A model generated the notes under the pieces. That model did not search any database and had not been told where the DNA came from. It saw nothing but the letters and a program-made list of their open reading frames with translations. Below, piece by piece: positions 16,108 through 24,498 of a stretch of 64,000 nt of DNA (the first letter of the stretch is position 1; the number at the start of each line of letters is the position of its first letter). The position numbers and the translations under genes are program-made. Source of the stretch: Agromyces atrinae (GTDB taxonomy: Bacteria; Actinomycetota; Actinomycetes; Actinomycetales; Microbacteriaceae); assembly GCF_013407835.1 (NCBI RefSeq), contig NZ_JACCBI010000001.1, positions 1,612,001 to 1,676,000 of the forward strand, in the 5' to 3' direction.

Positions 16108-17040
16108 TCATCCCTTGCGCTGGGCGCGGTAGATCGTGGGGCTCACGCCGTGCGCCTGGCGGAACTGGCGCGAGAAGTAGAACTGATCGGCGTAGCCGAC
16201 GGCCCGTCCGACCTCGGCGATCGGCTGCTCAGTCGTGTCGAGGAGCGAGCGGGCACGCGCCATGCGGAGCGCCGTGTGGTGCGCCGTCACTCCCCCGCCC
16301 GTCGCGTGCCGGAAGAGCGCGCTCAGGTGCGACGGCGAGATGCCGACGAGGGACGCGAGCTCGGGCACGGTGATCTGACCGTCGATGCGTTCGGCGAGAT
16401 AGTTCATCGCCCGTTCGAGCGGTTCGCCCTGCTCGGGCAGGCGACGATCGACGGCGAGCTGCGTCAGGAGCCGCCACGCCATGCCCGAGACGGCGAGCAG
16501 GCGCGCGGGCGACTGGTCGCGTTCGAGAGCTGTGACGATCTCGTCCATCGAGGCGACGACGCGATCGACGCCTCGCAGCGAGATGACCGGATGCAGGGCG
16601 TCGACGCCGGCGACCTCGGCCAGGTCGGCGAGGTCGGTGCCGCGCACGTGGCACCACCAGATCGTCCAGGGGCGATCGCTCGTGCCGTACGCGTGCGGCG
16701 TGCCCGGAGCGAGCAGCACGGCGGTGCCCGGCCCGACGCGGTGACGCTGCCCCGCGGTCTCGACCCAGCCCTCGCCCGCGGTGCAGACGATGACGATCGC
16801 CTCGGCGCTGCCTTCGGGGCGTTCGCGCCGGTGGCCCTCGGCCGCGGGGAAGCTGCCGGCGTCGGTGACGAGCAGCCGCCGCGTGACGGGTGCGACGAGC
16901 GCGGCCTCGACGAGAGGCTGCGGCACGACGACGAGGCGTTGATTGACGAATCCGTCACGACGTTCCATGCCGTCGATCTTCTCAGACGCCGTCGCGAACG
17001 AGACCGGCGGATTCTCCATGCGACCCGGTCGATCCGCCAT
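16108..17040 (-). CDS. AraC-family transcriptional regulator
   Basis: 310 residues. The N-terminal half is a cupin-like sugar-sensing domain (GPGTAVLLAPGTPHAYG near 103-119); the C-terminal 100 residues carry two helix-turn-helix units (ITVPELASLVGISPSHLSAL and PIAEVGRAVGYADQFYFSR). It is divergent from the DUF5107/glycosidase operon (17075) and convergent with importer 1, so it probably controls these. ATG 17040 has GAGGGG upstream; ATG 17019 and 16968 are possible shorter starts. Confidence 0.85.
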   Translation of the reverse strand: MADRPGRMENPPVSFATASEKIDGMERRDGFVNQRLVVVPQPLVEAALVAPVTRRLLVTDAGSFPAAEGHRRERPEGSAEAIVIVCTAGEGWVETAGQRHRVGPGTAVLLAPGTPHAYGTSDRPWTIWWCHVRGTDLADLAEVAGVDALHPVISLRGVDRVVASMDEIVTALERDQSPARLLAVSGMAWRLLTQLAVDRRLPEQGEPLERAMNYLAERIDGQITVPELASLVGISPSHLSALFRHATGGGVTAHHTALRMARARSLLDTTEQPIAEVGRAVGYADQFYFSRQFRQAHGVSPTIYRAQRKG

Positions 17041-17062
17041 TCACCCCTCGTGCGGGCGCTCC

Positions 17063-17068
17063 TAGCCT
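17063..17068 (+). promoter_or_regulatory. Leaderless -10 element of the DUF5107 gene
   Basis: TAGCCT six bases ahead of GTG 17075, with no ribosome site between, so transcription probably starts at or next to the start codon. Confidence 0.5.
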
Positions 17069-17074
17069 GGATTC

Positions 17075-20000
17075 GTGTCAGAGACTTCACCGAGCCGAAT
17101 CGCCCTGCCCGATGCTCCCGCCGATCAGCGGGAGATCCTCCATGCCGGGGGTGTCGCCTGCTGGAGCGAGGCGATCGAGATCGACACGTACGAGCCGGCC
17201 CAGCCCGACCGCTACCCGCTCTTTCTCGACCGTCGCGTCTACCAGGGTTCGAGCGGCAAGATCTATCCGCTGCCGTTCGTCGACCGCATCGCGACGACGA
17301 AGGCCCCGCGGCTGTGGCAGGCAATCCATCTCGAGAACCAGTGGGTGCGTCTGACGCTCCTGCCCGAGATCGGCGGTCGCATCCACATCGGTTACGACAA
17401 GACCAACGGGTACGACTTCTTCTACCGCAACAACGTCATCAAGCCCGCGCTCGTCGGCCTCGGCGGGCCGTGGATCTCGGGCGGCGTCGAGTTCAACTGG
17501 CCGCAGCACCACCGCCCGGCGACGTTCCTGCCGGTCGAGGCCTGCATCGAGCGCGAGGACGACGGCGCTGTGACGGTGTGGCACAGCGACATTGACCCCC
17601 TGCAGCGGATGCGCGGCACGCACGGCGTGCGCCTGACGGGCGACTCGTCGCTCATCGAAGTGCGCGCGAAGCTCTTCAACCGCACCGACGTCGAGCAGAC
17701 GTTCCTGTGGTGGGCGAACGTCGCCGCGCGTTCCGACCACGACTACCAGTCCTTCTTCCCGACGGATGTGAACTACGTCGCCGACCACGCCCGGCGCGCG
17801 ATCACGGCCTTCCCGAACGCCGACCGGCCGTACTACGGGGTCGACTACCCGGCTCTCGCCGCCGAACGCCCCGGTGCCGACCGCATCGACCTCTACGCGA
17901 ACATCCCGGTGCCGAGCTCGTACATGATCACCGACACCGACGACGACTTCTTCGGCGGCTACGACCACACCGCTCAGGCCGGATTCGTGCACTGGGCCGA
18001 CCGCAGCATCTCGCCCGGCAAGAAGCAGTGGACGTGGGGCGACGGCGCGATCGGTCGCGCGTGGGACCGTCTGCTGACGGATGACGACGGGCCCTACGTC
18101 GAGCTCATGGCCGGTGTGTACACCGACAACCAGCCCGACTTCAGCTACCTCGCGCCGGGAGAGACCCGCGAGTTCAGCCAGTACTGGTACCCGATCCAGG
18201 CGATCGGCGCGGCCCACCAGGCGACGCGGGATGCCGCGGTGAGCGTCGACGTCGACGGCGGCGTGACTCGCATCGGCGTCGTGTCGACACGGGTCGTCGA
18301 CGTCACGATCACCGCCGAGCTCGAGGGGCGTCGAATCAACGCGTGGTCGGCATCGCTCGCACCGGGCGTGCCGTTCACCGTCGAGACCGAGGTGCCCGGC
18401 GCGCGGTCGCGCGATGACCTCACGGTGCGCGTCGAGTGCGGCGACGGGCTCCTCGTCGAGTGGATCGGCCGCCACCGCGACGCGGGGGCCGAGCCGTGGG
18501 TCGCGACGGAGCCGCCGCTGCCGGCGGAGATCGACTCGTCGGACGAGCTCTACCTCACGGGACTTCACCTCGAGCAGTACCGTCACCCCACGCGCGCCTC
18601 CGGGCCGTACTTCGCCGAGATCATCGCTCGCGATGCCGGTGACACACGAGCCAACGAGGCGCTCGCTCGCCTCGCGCTGCGCCGGGGCGAGTACACGGTC
18701 GCTCTCGATCACCTCGACGCGGCCCTCGCCCGTGAGACGCGCCGGAACCTCAACCCGCGAAGCGGAGGAGCGCACTACGTGCGAGCGCTCGTCCTCGAGC
18801 GTCTCGGTCGCGACGCTGAAGCTGCGCGCGACTTCGGAAAGGCGGCGTGGGACGGATCGTTCGCCCTGCCCGCACGACTCGGGCTGGCGCGCATCGCGTT
18901 GCGCACGGGAGACGCGGCTGCCGCGCTCGACGCGAGCGAGGCCGCCCTTGCGATCGATGCCCGCAACACGACCGCCGTCGCCGCTCGTGTCGCGGCCCTC
19001 CTCGACCTCGGCCGGGCGGACGATGCTCGGGAAGCGCTCGGCACCGCCCGCTCGATCGATCCGCTCGATCCCCTTCTGCAGGCCCTCGACGGATGCCTCG
19101 AACCGGTCGACCCTCGCACGCTGCTGCTCGTGGCCGTCGAGCTCGGCCGACTCGGCCGCACCTCGGATGCTCTCGAGGTCGCGACGCGGGCCGCTTCGGC
19201 CTCGGCCGGGGTCTTCGGCAATCCCGCGCCCGTCGCGCACTACGTCGCCGCCGCTCTGCTCGACGCGGCCGGCGAGCACTCTGCCGCTCGTGATGAGAGG
19301 GAAGCGGCCCGCCATACCGACGTGCGACTCGCCTTCCCCGCGGGCCTCGACGAGCACGACGCCCTCCGCGCGGCCCTCGTCGCCGACCCCGACGATGCCG
19401 TGGCGCGAGCACTTCTCGGATGCTGGCTGCTCGACGCGGACCGCACCCCCGACGCCCTCGTCGAACTCGAACGGGCCTTGGCCCTCGGCTCGACCGACCC
19501 CGTCGCATGGCGGAACACGGCGATCGCGCTCGTGAACACGGGCGGTGACACGTCGCGCGCTGACGAGTTGCTCGCGCGTGCCCTCGAACTCGGCGGCGAT
19601 GAACGCGTCGTGTTCGAGCGCGACCAGCTCGCCGCCCTCCGCGGAATCGGCTCGGCCGAGCGTCTCGCCCTCATCGAAGGCGCGGTGCCCGGAGTTCCCG
19701 AGCGCGACGACCTCGCGATCTCGATGCTCGGACTGCTCGTCGACATCGGGCGCCATGCCGATGCCCTCGCGATCCTCGGCGAGCGCAGCTTCGCCCCGTT
19801 CGAGGGCGGAGAGGGGCAGGTCATCGCCGTCTTCGACCGGGCCACGATCGCCGTCGCACGTGATCTCGTGGAGTCGGGCCGCGCGGCCGAGGCCGTCGAG
19901 CTTCTGCGTGATGGCATCGACGCACCGCTCAATCTGGGCGAAGGGCGTCATCCTGCCGCTCCTCTCGCCGCACGTCTCGTCGCGCTCGGCGATGCCGCGC

Positions 20001-20359
20001 TGGTCGCGGGCGATACGGCTGCCGCGCACGCGGCGTGGCGACGGGCCGTCGAGGGCGGCGGTTCCCTCGCGGTCGGTGAGCGACCGATCGACGCTGACCG
20101 CTTCGCCGTCGGTCTCGCGTACGCACGCCTCGGGGAGGAAGCCGCCGCACGCGCCATCCGCCTCGAACTCGATGATCGCGCCGCTGAACTCGAAGCCCGC
20201 CCTGATCCTGTCGACTATTTCGCCACCTCCTTGCCGGAGCTTTTGCTCTTCTCGCTGCACTCCGACGAGAATCGGGCACGACGGGCCGACGTTCTGCGAA
20301 GCCTCGCCGATGAGCTCGACCGAGCGACCACTCCCGTCACGGAAGGCGCCCCCGCATGA
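17075..20359 (+). CDS. DUF5107-domain protein with C-terminal TPR repeats
   Basis: 1094 residues, cytoplasmic (no signal peptide). Residues 1-470 match the DUF5107 family, rich in Trp/Tyr and acidic residues, with GGRIHIGYDKTNGYDFFYRN near 101-120 and GGPWISGGVEFNWPQHHRP near 130-148, resembling the beta-sandwich of aldose-epimerase/glycosidase-type proteins. From about 510 to the end there are TPR-like helical pairs (such as ALARLALRRGEYTVALDHLD). The biochemical role is unknown; a carbohydrate-active or sugar-binding function is inferred from its coupling, by four-base overlap, to a glycosidase and a beta-galactosidase. The GTG start is leaderless. Confidence 0.8.
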   Translation: MSETSPSRIALPDAPADQREILHAGGVACWSEAIEIDTYEPAQPDRYPLFLDRRVYQGSSGKIYPLPFVDRIATTKAPRLWQAIHLENQWVRLTLLPEIGGRIHIGYDKTNGYDFFYRNNVIKPALVGLGGPWISGGVEFNWPQHHRPATFLPVEACIEREDDGAVTVWHSDIDPLQRMRGTHGVRLTGDSSLIEVRAKLFNRTDVEQTFLWWANVAARSDHDYQSFFPTDVNYVADHARRAITAFPNADRPYYGVDYPALAAERPGADRIDLYANIPVPSSYMITDTDDDFFGGYDHTAQAGFVHWADRSISPGKKQWTWGDGAIGRAWDRLLTDDDGPYVELMAGVYTDNQPDFSYLAPGETREFSQYWYPIQAIGAAHQATRDAAVSVDVDGGVTRIGVVSTRVVDVTITAELEGRRINAWSASLAPGVPFTVETEVPGARSRDDLTVRVECGDGLLVEWIGRHRDAGAEPWVATEPPLPAEIDSSDELYLTGLHLEQYRHPTRASGPYFAEIIARDAGDTRANEALARLALRRGEYTVALDHLDAALARETRRNLNPRSGGAHYVRALVLERLGRDAEAARDFGKAAWDGSFALPARLGLARIALRTGDAAAALDASEAALAIDARNTTAVAARVAALLDLGRADDAREALGTARSIDPLDPLLQALDGCLEPVDPRTLLLVAVELGRLGRTSDALEVATRAASASAGVFGNPAPVAHYVAAALLDAAGEHSAARDEREAARHTDVRLAFPAGLDEHDALRAALVADPDDAVARALLGCWLLDADRTPDALVELERALALGSTDPVAWRNTAIALVNTGGDTSRADELLARALELGGDERVVFERDQLAALRGIGSAERLALIEGAVPGVPERDDLAISMLGLLVDIGRHADALAILGERSFAPFEGGEGQVIAVFDRATIAVARDLVESGRAAEAVELLRDGIDAPLNLGEGRHPAAPLAARLVALGDAALVAGDTAAAHAAWRRAVEGGGSLAVGERPIDADRFAVGLAYARLGEEAAARAIRLELDDRAAELEARPDPVDYFATSLPELLLFSLHSDENRARRADVLRSLADELDRATTPVTEGAPA

Positions 20360-21675
20360 CCCGCTACCTCGGCTCCGGATACGCCGTCGACGACACCTCG
20401 AGCCTGACGGGAGCGATTCCGTCCCATCTGCCCTCCCGCCTCACCGTGTGCCTCTGGGACTTCTCGTGGTACACCCGCGCCGGGGCAGGCGAGCCCTACG
20501 CCGACCTCGACCGCGCGCTCGATGAGACCGCCGCTCGCGGGTACAACGCCGTGCGCATCTGCGCGGCGCCGCTGCTGACCTACGGAGGCGACGAGCTCGG
20601 CCTCGATGACCTCGCCGCGGCGCTCGAGATCGAGGGCATGGGCGCCCGGGCCGACGGCGGATACTTCGGCGACGGCACCCGCTGGTACGACACCCCGGGC
20701 GGATACACCATCGACGTGCGGGAGCGGCTCCTGTCGCTCATCCGCGGCGCGCACGAACGCGGCATCGTCGTCGTCCTCGCGAGCTGGGAGTACCAGCAGT
20801 CGCCCGCATATGCCGCCGATCCTCGCTGGTTCCGCGCGATCGATGCCGTGCCGCTCGATCGACGTCACCGCGTGCTCGCCGAGGCCTTCGACCGCATGCT
20901 CACCGCCGTCGAGGCCGAGGGTCTCGGCGACGCGATCGCGTTCACCGAGCTGCACAACGAGATCGACTTCTCGATCCTCCCGGGCCTCGAGGGAGACTCG
21001 CCGGACGGAGCGCTCGCCTCGATGGAGTGGCTGCGCGCCGAGCATCCCGGCCAGCTCGTGACCGTGTCGTTCGGCAAGCCGCCCCACCTCGCGATGCACC
21101 GCGTTCCCGCCGGGCCGGATGTCGCGCAGTTCCATATCTACAGCTACGGCGTGCTCGATGCGTTGCAGCAGCGGCTCGACATCCGTTCCGAGGGAACCGA
21201 GGGCTTCCCGAACGCCGAGCTGCGCGCCCTCCAGGTCGCGGATGCGCCGACGTTCGAGGCCTACGGTCGGCCCGCTGCGTGGAAGCTCGATGCGACCGTC
21301 GTGACCGATCAGATGTTCTACGGCTACGACACGATCGACGCGGCCGCGTGGGATGCCTGGCTCGACGAGCACTACCCCGCGTTCCACGAGGTCATGATGC
21401 GAGAGATCGAATCGCGCGTCATCGCCGTTGCCGCCTGGGCCCGCTGGCGCGGGGTTCCGATGGTCGTCGGCGAAGGCTGGATCGGCTACACGCCGCTGCG
21501 CGGACGGTTCGAGGAAGGGCCGCGCGGGCGCGCCCTCGCCGAACACGGCATTCGCACCGCTCTCGAGCACGGCGCGTGGGGAGTCGTCGCGTGCTCGAAT
21601 GCGGCGCCCCACCATCCGATGTGGGCGGATGTCGCCTGGCAACGCTCGATCAACGAGGAGGTGCTCGATGTCTGA
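20356..21675 (+). CDS. Cellulase-like glycoside hydrolase
   Basis: 439 residues forming a (beta/alpha)8-barrel of the cellulase-like superfamily (clan A style). The likely acid/base lies in TELHNE (197-202) and the likely nucleophile in GEGWIGYT near 375. There is no signal peptide, so it acts on imported oligosaccharides. ATG 20356 overlaps the DUF5107 stop and the gene in turn overlaps the GH35 start by eight bases. The substrate is not evident; a beta-linked oligosaccharide related to galactan or xyloglucan is a guess from the neighbours. Confidence 0.75.
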   Translation: MTRYLGSGYAVDDTSSLTGAIPSHLPSRLTVCLWDFSWYTRAGAGEPYADLDRALDETAARGYNAVRICAAPLLTYGGDELGLDDLAAALEIEGMGARADGGYFGDGTRWYDTPGGYTIDVRERLLSLIRGAHERGIVVVLASWEYQQSPAYAADPRWFRAIDAVPLDRRHRVLAEAFDRMLTAVEAEGLGDAIAFTELHNEIDFSILPGLEGDSPDGALASMEWLRAEHPGQLVTVSFGKPPHLAMHRVPAGPDVAQFHIYSYGVLDALQQRLDIRSEGTEGFPNAELRALQVADAPTFEAYGRPAAWKLDATVVTDQMFYGYDTIDAAAWDAWLDEHYPAFHEVMMREIESRVIAVAAWARWRGVPMVVGEGWIGYTPLRGRFEEGPRGRALAEHGIRTALEHGAWGVVACSNAAPHHPMWADVAWQRSINEEVLDV

Positions 21676-24019
21676 GGCACGCACGCCGGCAGGGCAGGCA
21701 CTTCGCGTCATCCACTCGCCGTGGGCGGCTCCCCTGAGCCGGCCCGCCATGGCGAACGACGTCGATCGGCACGAGCGCATCGGGCTCACGAACCGCTACC
21801 TCGAGCGCGACGGGCGCCCTGTCGTACCTGTTTCGGGAGAGTTGCACTATTCACGGGTACCTCGCTCGGAATGGCGTGAGCGCCTTCACCTGATGCGCTC
21901 CGGCGGCGTGACCGTCGTCGCGACCTACGTCTTCTGGATCCACCATGAACCATCGCGAGGGTCGATCTCGTTCGACGATGGACTCGACCTCGCGGCATTC
22001 GTCGGACTGTGCGCCGAGCTCGAGCTCGACGTCGTCGTTCGCCTCGGCCCGTGGTGCCATGGTGAGGTGCGCAACGGTGGCTTCCCCGACTGGGTGAACG
22101 CGCTGCCGGTCAAGCACCGCACCGACGACCCGGCCTACCTCGCGGTCGTCACGACATGGTTCGAACGCCTCGCGGCCGAGCTCGCACCGCTCTGCGGACC
22201 GACGAGCGCCGTCATCGGCGTCCAGATCGAGAACGAACTCTACGACCAGCCGGAGCACATCTCGACGCTGAAGTCGCTCGTGCGCGGACTCGGAATCACC
22301 GCGCCCCTGTACACGGCGACGGCGTGGGGCGGAGCGGACCTGCCCGAGGGCGACGTGCTTCCGCTCTTCGGCGGCTACGCGGACGGCTTCTGGGTCGATG
22401 CCGGCGGGCCCTGGGACGAGACCTTCCGCGAGCACTTCCTCTTCTCTCACGTGTGGGACGACCCGGGCATCGGAGCCGACCTCCGTGCCGACCTTCCCGT
22501 CGAACCGCCCCGGCTTCCGTCGTCGCTCTTCCCCGCCGCGACGTGCGAGATCGGTGGCGGCATGGCGACCGCGTACCACCGTCGGCCGGTGCTCAGTGCC
22601 AGCACGATCGGCGCCGTCGGGCTCGCGAAGATCGGCAACGGCTCGGCCTGGCAGGGCTTCTACATGTACGCGGGCGGCTCGAACCCGGTCGACGGGGTGC
22701 AGGAATCGCAGGCGACGGGGTATCCGAACGACCTGCCGCGCTTCGACTACGACTTCCACGCGCCGGTCGGAGCCGCAGGCACTCTCGCGCCCTCGCATGC
22801 CACGCTGCGTCGTCAGCATGCCTTCCTCGCCGCCTTCGGCGACCGGCTCGCGACGATGCCGTCGAGTCTTCCCGAGCAGCGCCCGACGGGAGTGCATGAT
22901 TCGACGACGCTGCGGTGGGCTCTGCGGAGCGATGGCTCAGCAGGCTTCGTCTTCATCTCGTGGACCCAGCCGTACGAGCCCCTCGCCGATGCGCCGGGCG
23001 TGAGATTCGCCCTCGAACTCGATGAAGGGATCACCGAGTTCCCCACGCAGGCCATCACCATTCCCGAGGGGACCCTCGCCCACTGGCCCGTCGGTCTCGA
23101 ACTCGACGGAGTCACCGTGCGGTGGGCGACGGCATCGGCCCTCACCGTTCTGCCCGGACGCGATCGGTCGACACTCGTCCTCGCGGCCGAGGCGCGGATC
23201 GATGTCGAGGTCGCGTTCGGTGACGGACACCTCGTCGATGGTGAGCCCGTCGCCGGGTCGAAGCGACTCGGCGCCGGCACGCACCGAGTGACGAACGCGA
23301 ACGGTGCCGCCATCGATCTGCTCGTGCTCACCGACGCGGAGAGCGACCGGGCCTGGGTACTCGGCGATGACGACCGCGTTCTCGTGCTGAGCGACGAACC
23401 GGTGTGGCTCGAGCGCCCCTCCAGAGGCACAGCTCTCACCCCGAACGACGGCGTTCTCCTGGCCGTGCGGAGCGCGACCCGACCCGACGTACGTCGGTAC
23501 GACACGGAGGCCGCTGCGTTCACGCCGGTTTCGTTCGAGAGCGCACCGTCGAGCGACTCGCACGGCACCGCTTCCGTGATCGTGACCCCGCTGCGGGGCG
23601 CGGCGGAGGTTCCGGCGACGTACGGGGAATTCAACGGACGAGCGTCGTCACCGTCATCCGCCGCGATCGCCGAACTCGCCGCCGTCTGGTCGGTGGAGTC
23701 CCTGGGCGCCTCTGCCACGGACACCCGGCGGACACTCACCATCGAGTGGGCGGGCGATGTCGCCGTGCTCGAGGTCGACGGTGCAGCGGTCGCCGATCGA
23801 TTCTGGGACGGCACCCCGTGGATCGTCGATGCCGACTCCCTCGGAATCTCGGAATCGTCGACGACGAGTATTCGGATCGTGCCCTTGCACCCGGCTGCGG
23901 CGATCAGCCTGGCCGATGGTGCAGAAGCCCGTCGGGCCGAGAGCGCCGGACCTCTCGTCTCACTCGACGGCGTGCGGATGACGCGAACGGCTGTGTGGCG
24001 TTCGTCGCTGGCTCGCTGA
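21668..24019 (+). CDS. GH35-type beta-galactosidase
   Basis: 783 residues, cytoplasmic. The GH35 barrel signature is clear: GELHYSRVPRSEWRERL near 57-73, WCHGEVRNGGFPDW near 129-142 and GVQIENEL with acid/base E190. The nucleophile is probably E294 in ATCEIGGGMA, where classical GH35 enzymes have a differently shaped TEYW-type motif, so this is a divergent branch. C-terminal beta domains follow after about 440. It should release terminal beta-galactose from imported oligosaccharides. Start ATG 21668 overlaps the upstream stop; ATG 21749 would be shorter. Confidence 0.82.
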   Translation: MSEARTPAGQALRVIHSPWAAPLSRPAMANDVDRHERIGLTNRYLERDGRPVVPVSGELHYSRVPRSEWRERLHLMRSGGVTVVATYVFWIHHEPSRGSISFDDGLDLAAFVGLCAELELDVVVRLGPWCHGEVRNGGFPDWVNALPVKHRTDDPAYLAVVTTWFERLAAELAPLCGPTSAVIGVQIENELYDQPEHISTLKSLVRGLGITAPLYTATAWGGADLPEGDVLPLFGGYADGFWVDAGGPWDETFREHFLFSHVWDDPGIGADLRADLPVEPPRLPSSLFPAATCEIGGGMATAYHRRPVLSASTIGAVGLAKIGNGSAWQGFYMYAGGSNPVDGVQESQATGYPNDLPRFDYDFHAPVGAAGTLAPSHATLRRQHAFLAAFGDRLATMPSSLPEQRPTGVHDSTTLRWALRSDGSAGFVFISWTQPYEPLADAPGVRFALELDEGITEFPTQAITIPEGTLAHWPVGLELDGVTVRWATASALTVLPGRDRSTLVLAAEARIDVEVAFGDGHLVDGEPVAGSKRLGAGTHRVTNANGAAIDLLVLTDAESDRAWVLGDDDRVLVLSDEPVWLERPSRGTALTPNDGVLLAVRSATRPDVRRYDTEAAAFTPVSFESAPSSDSHGTASVIVTPLRGAAEVPATYGEFNGRASSPSSAAIAELAAVWSVESLGASATDTRRTLTIEWAGDVAVLEVDGAAVADRFWDGTPWIVDADSLGISESSTTSIRIVPLHPAAAISLADGAEARRAESAGPLVSLDGVRMTRTAVWRSSLAR

Positions 24020-24072
24020 TATCGGGAGACGACGGCGGTCGTACGACCCTTCCGCCCGGAACACCGCTTCGC

Positions 24073-24078
24073 TAGCAT
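24073..24078 (+). promoter_or_regulatory. Leaderless -10 element
   Basis: TAGCAT six bases ahead of ATG 24085 with no ribosome site, consistent with a leaderless transcript for the 73-residue protein. Confidence 0.45.
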
Positions 24079-24084
24079 CGCGAC

Positions 24085-24306
24085 ATGGAAGATCCCACGC
24101 AGGAACAGCTCGAGAACTCGGAACACCTGGAGAAACGCACGATCGGCGGCGAACTTCGCTACTACGTGAAGAACATCAAGGCGCACTGGCCCGTCGTCGA
24201 GGACGCGCCGAACGCGGAGGGTCAAGAAGCGTGGTGGACGGCCGACGGCAAGTTCCACGCGACGCACGCGCAGCTGCGACGCGACTCGTTCATCGGCGTC
24301 GTCTAG
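24085..24306 (+). CDS. Small hypothetical protein
   Basis: 73 residues, acidic N-terminus and an aromatic-rich centre (RYYVKNIKAHWPVVED, then EAWWTADGKFHATHAQLRRD). No membrane segment, no recognised domain. It has its own leaderless -10 element and a strong hairpin 10 bases after its stop, so it looks like a complete one-gene unit rather than a chance frame. Function unknown. Confidence 0.6.
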   Translation: MEDPTQEQLENSEHLEKRTIGGELRYYVKNIKAHWPVVEDAPNAEGQEAWWTADGKFHATHAQLRRDSFIGVV

Positions 24307-24315
24307 CGCGAAGGA

Positions 24316-24342
24316 CGGCCCTGCGGCTCGGCCGCGGGGCCG
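24316..24342 (+). terminator. Terminator-like hairpin after the 73-residue gene
   Basis: Twelve-base stem CGGCCC-GCGGC paired with GCCGC-GGGCCG (one G-T pair between the blocks) and a TCG loop. No T-run follows, as usual for high-GC actinobacteria. Confidence 0.6.
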
Positions 24343-24452
24343 CTGCACGCGCGCCCATCGACGTTCTGCTCGCATCGGTGTCCTTTCCGTTCGTCCGTGT
24401 GGGGCACCATCACACCATGCAGATGAGATCGAATCAATCTTCGATTTCAACC

Positions 24453-24461
24453 TGTGGATAA
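24453..24461 (-). promoter_or_regulatory. DnaA-box consensus 9-mer
   Basis: TTATCCACA on the minus strand, an exact match to the DnaA-box consensus, 38 bases upstream of the DUF222/HNH gene. Only a single copy is present here, so it may be a chance match or a regulatory DnaA site, not an origin. Confidence 0.3.
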
Positions 24462-24486
24462 CTCACGCTGCGTCGTATGTATTTCC

Positions 24487-24492
24487 TAGACT
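24487..24492 (+). promoter_or_regulatory. Leaderless -10 element of the DUF222/HNH gene
   Basis: TAGACT six bases ahead of ATG 24499, no ribosome site between. Confidence 0.45.
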
Positions 24493-24498
24493 CAGGAC

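Noticed and set aside
17087..20260. 1057-codon open frame on the minus strand opposite the DUF5107 gene
   Set aside because: It is a codon-position shadow of a high-GC gene. The translation is Arg/Val/Asp-rich without motifs, and the plus-strand frame has clear conserved segments and operon overlaps.
24453..24461. Replication origin
   Set aside because: Only one DnaA-box-like 9-mer is present, with no AT-rich unwinding stretch or dnaA/dnaN genes.
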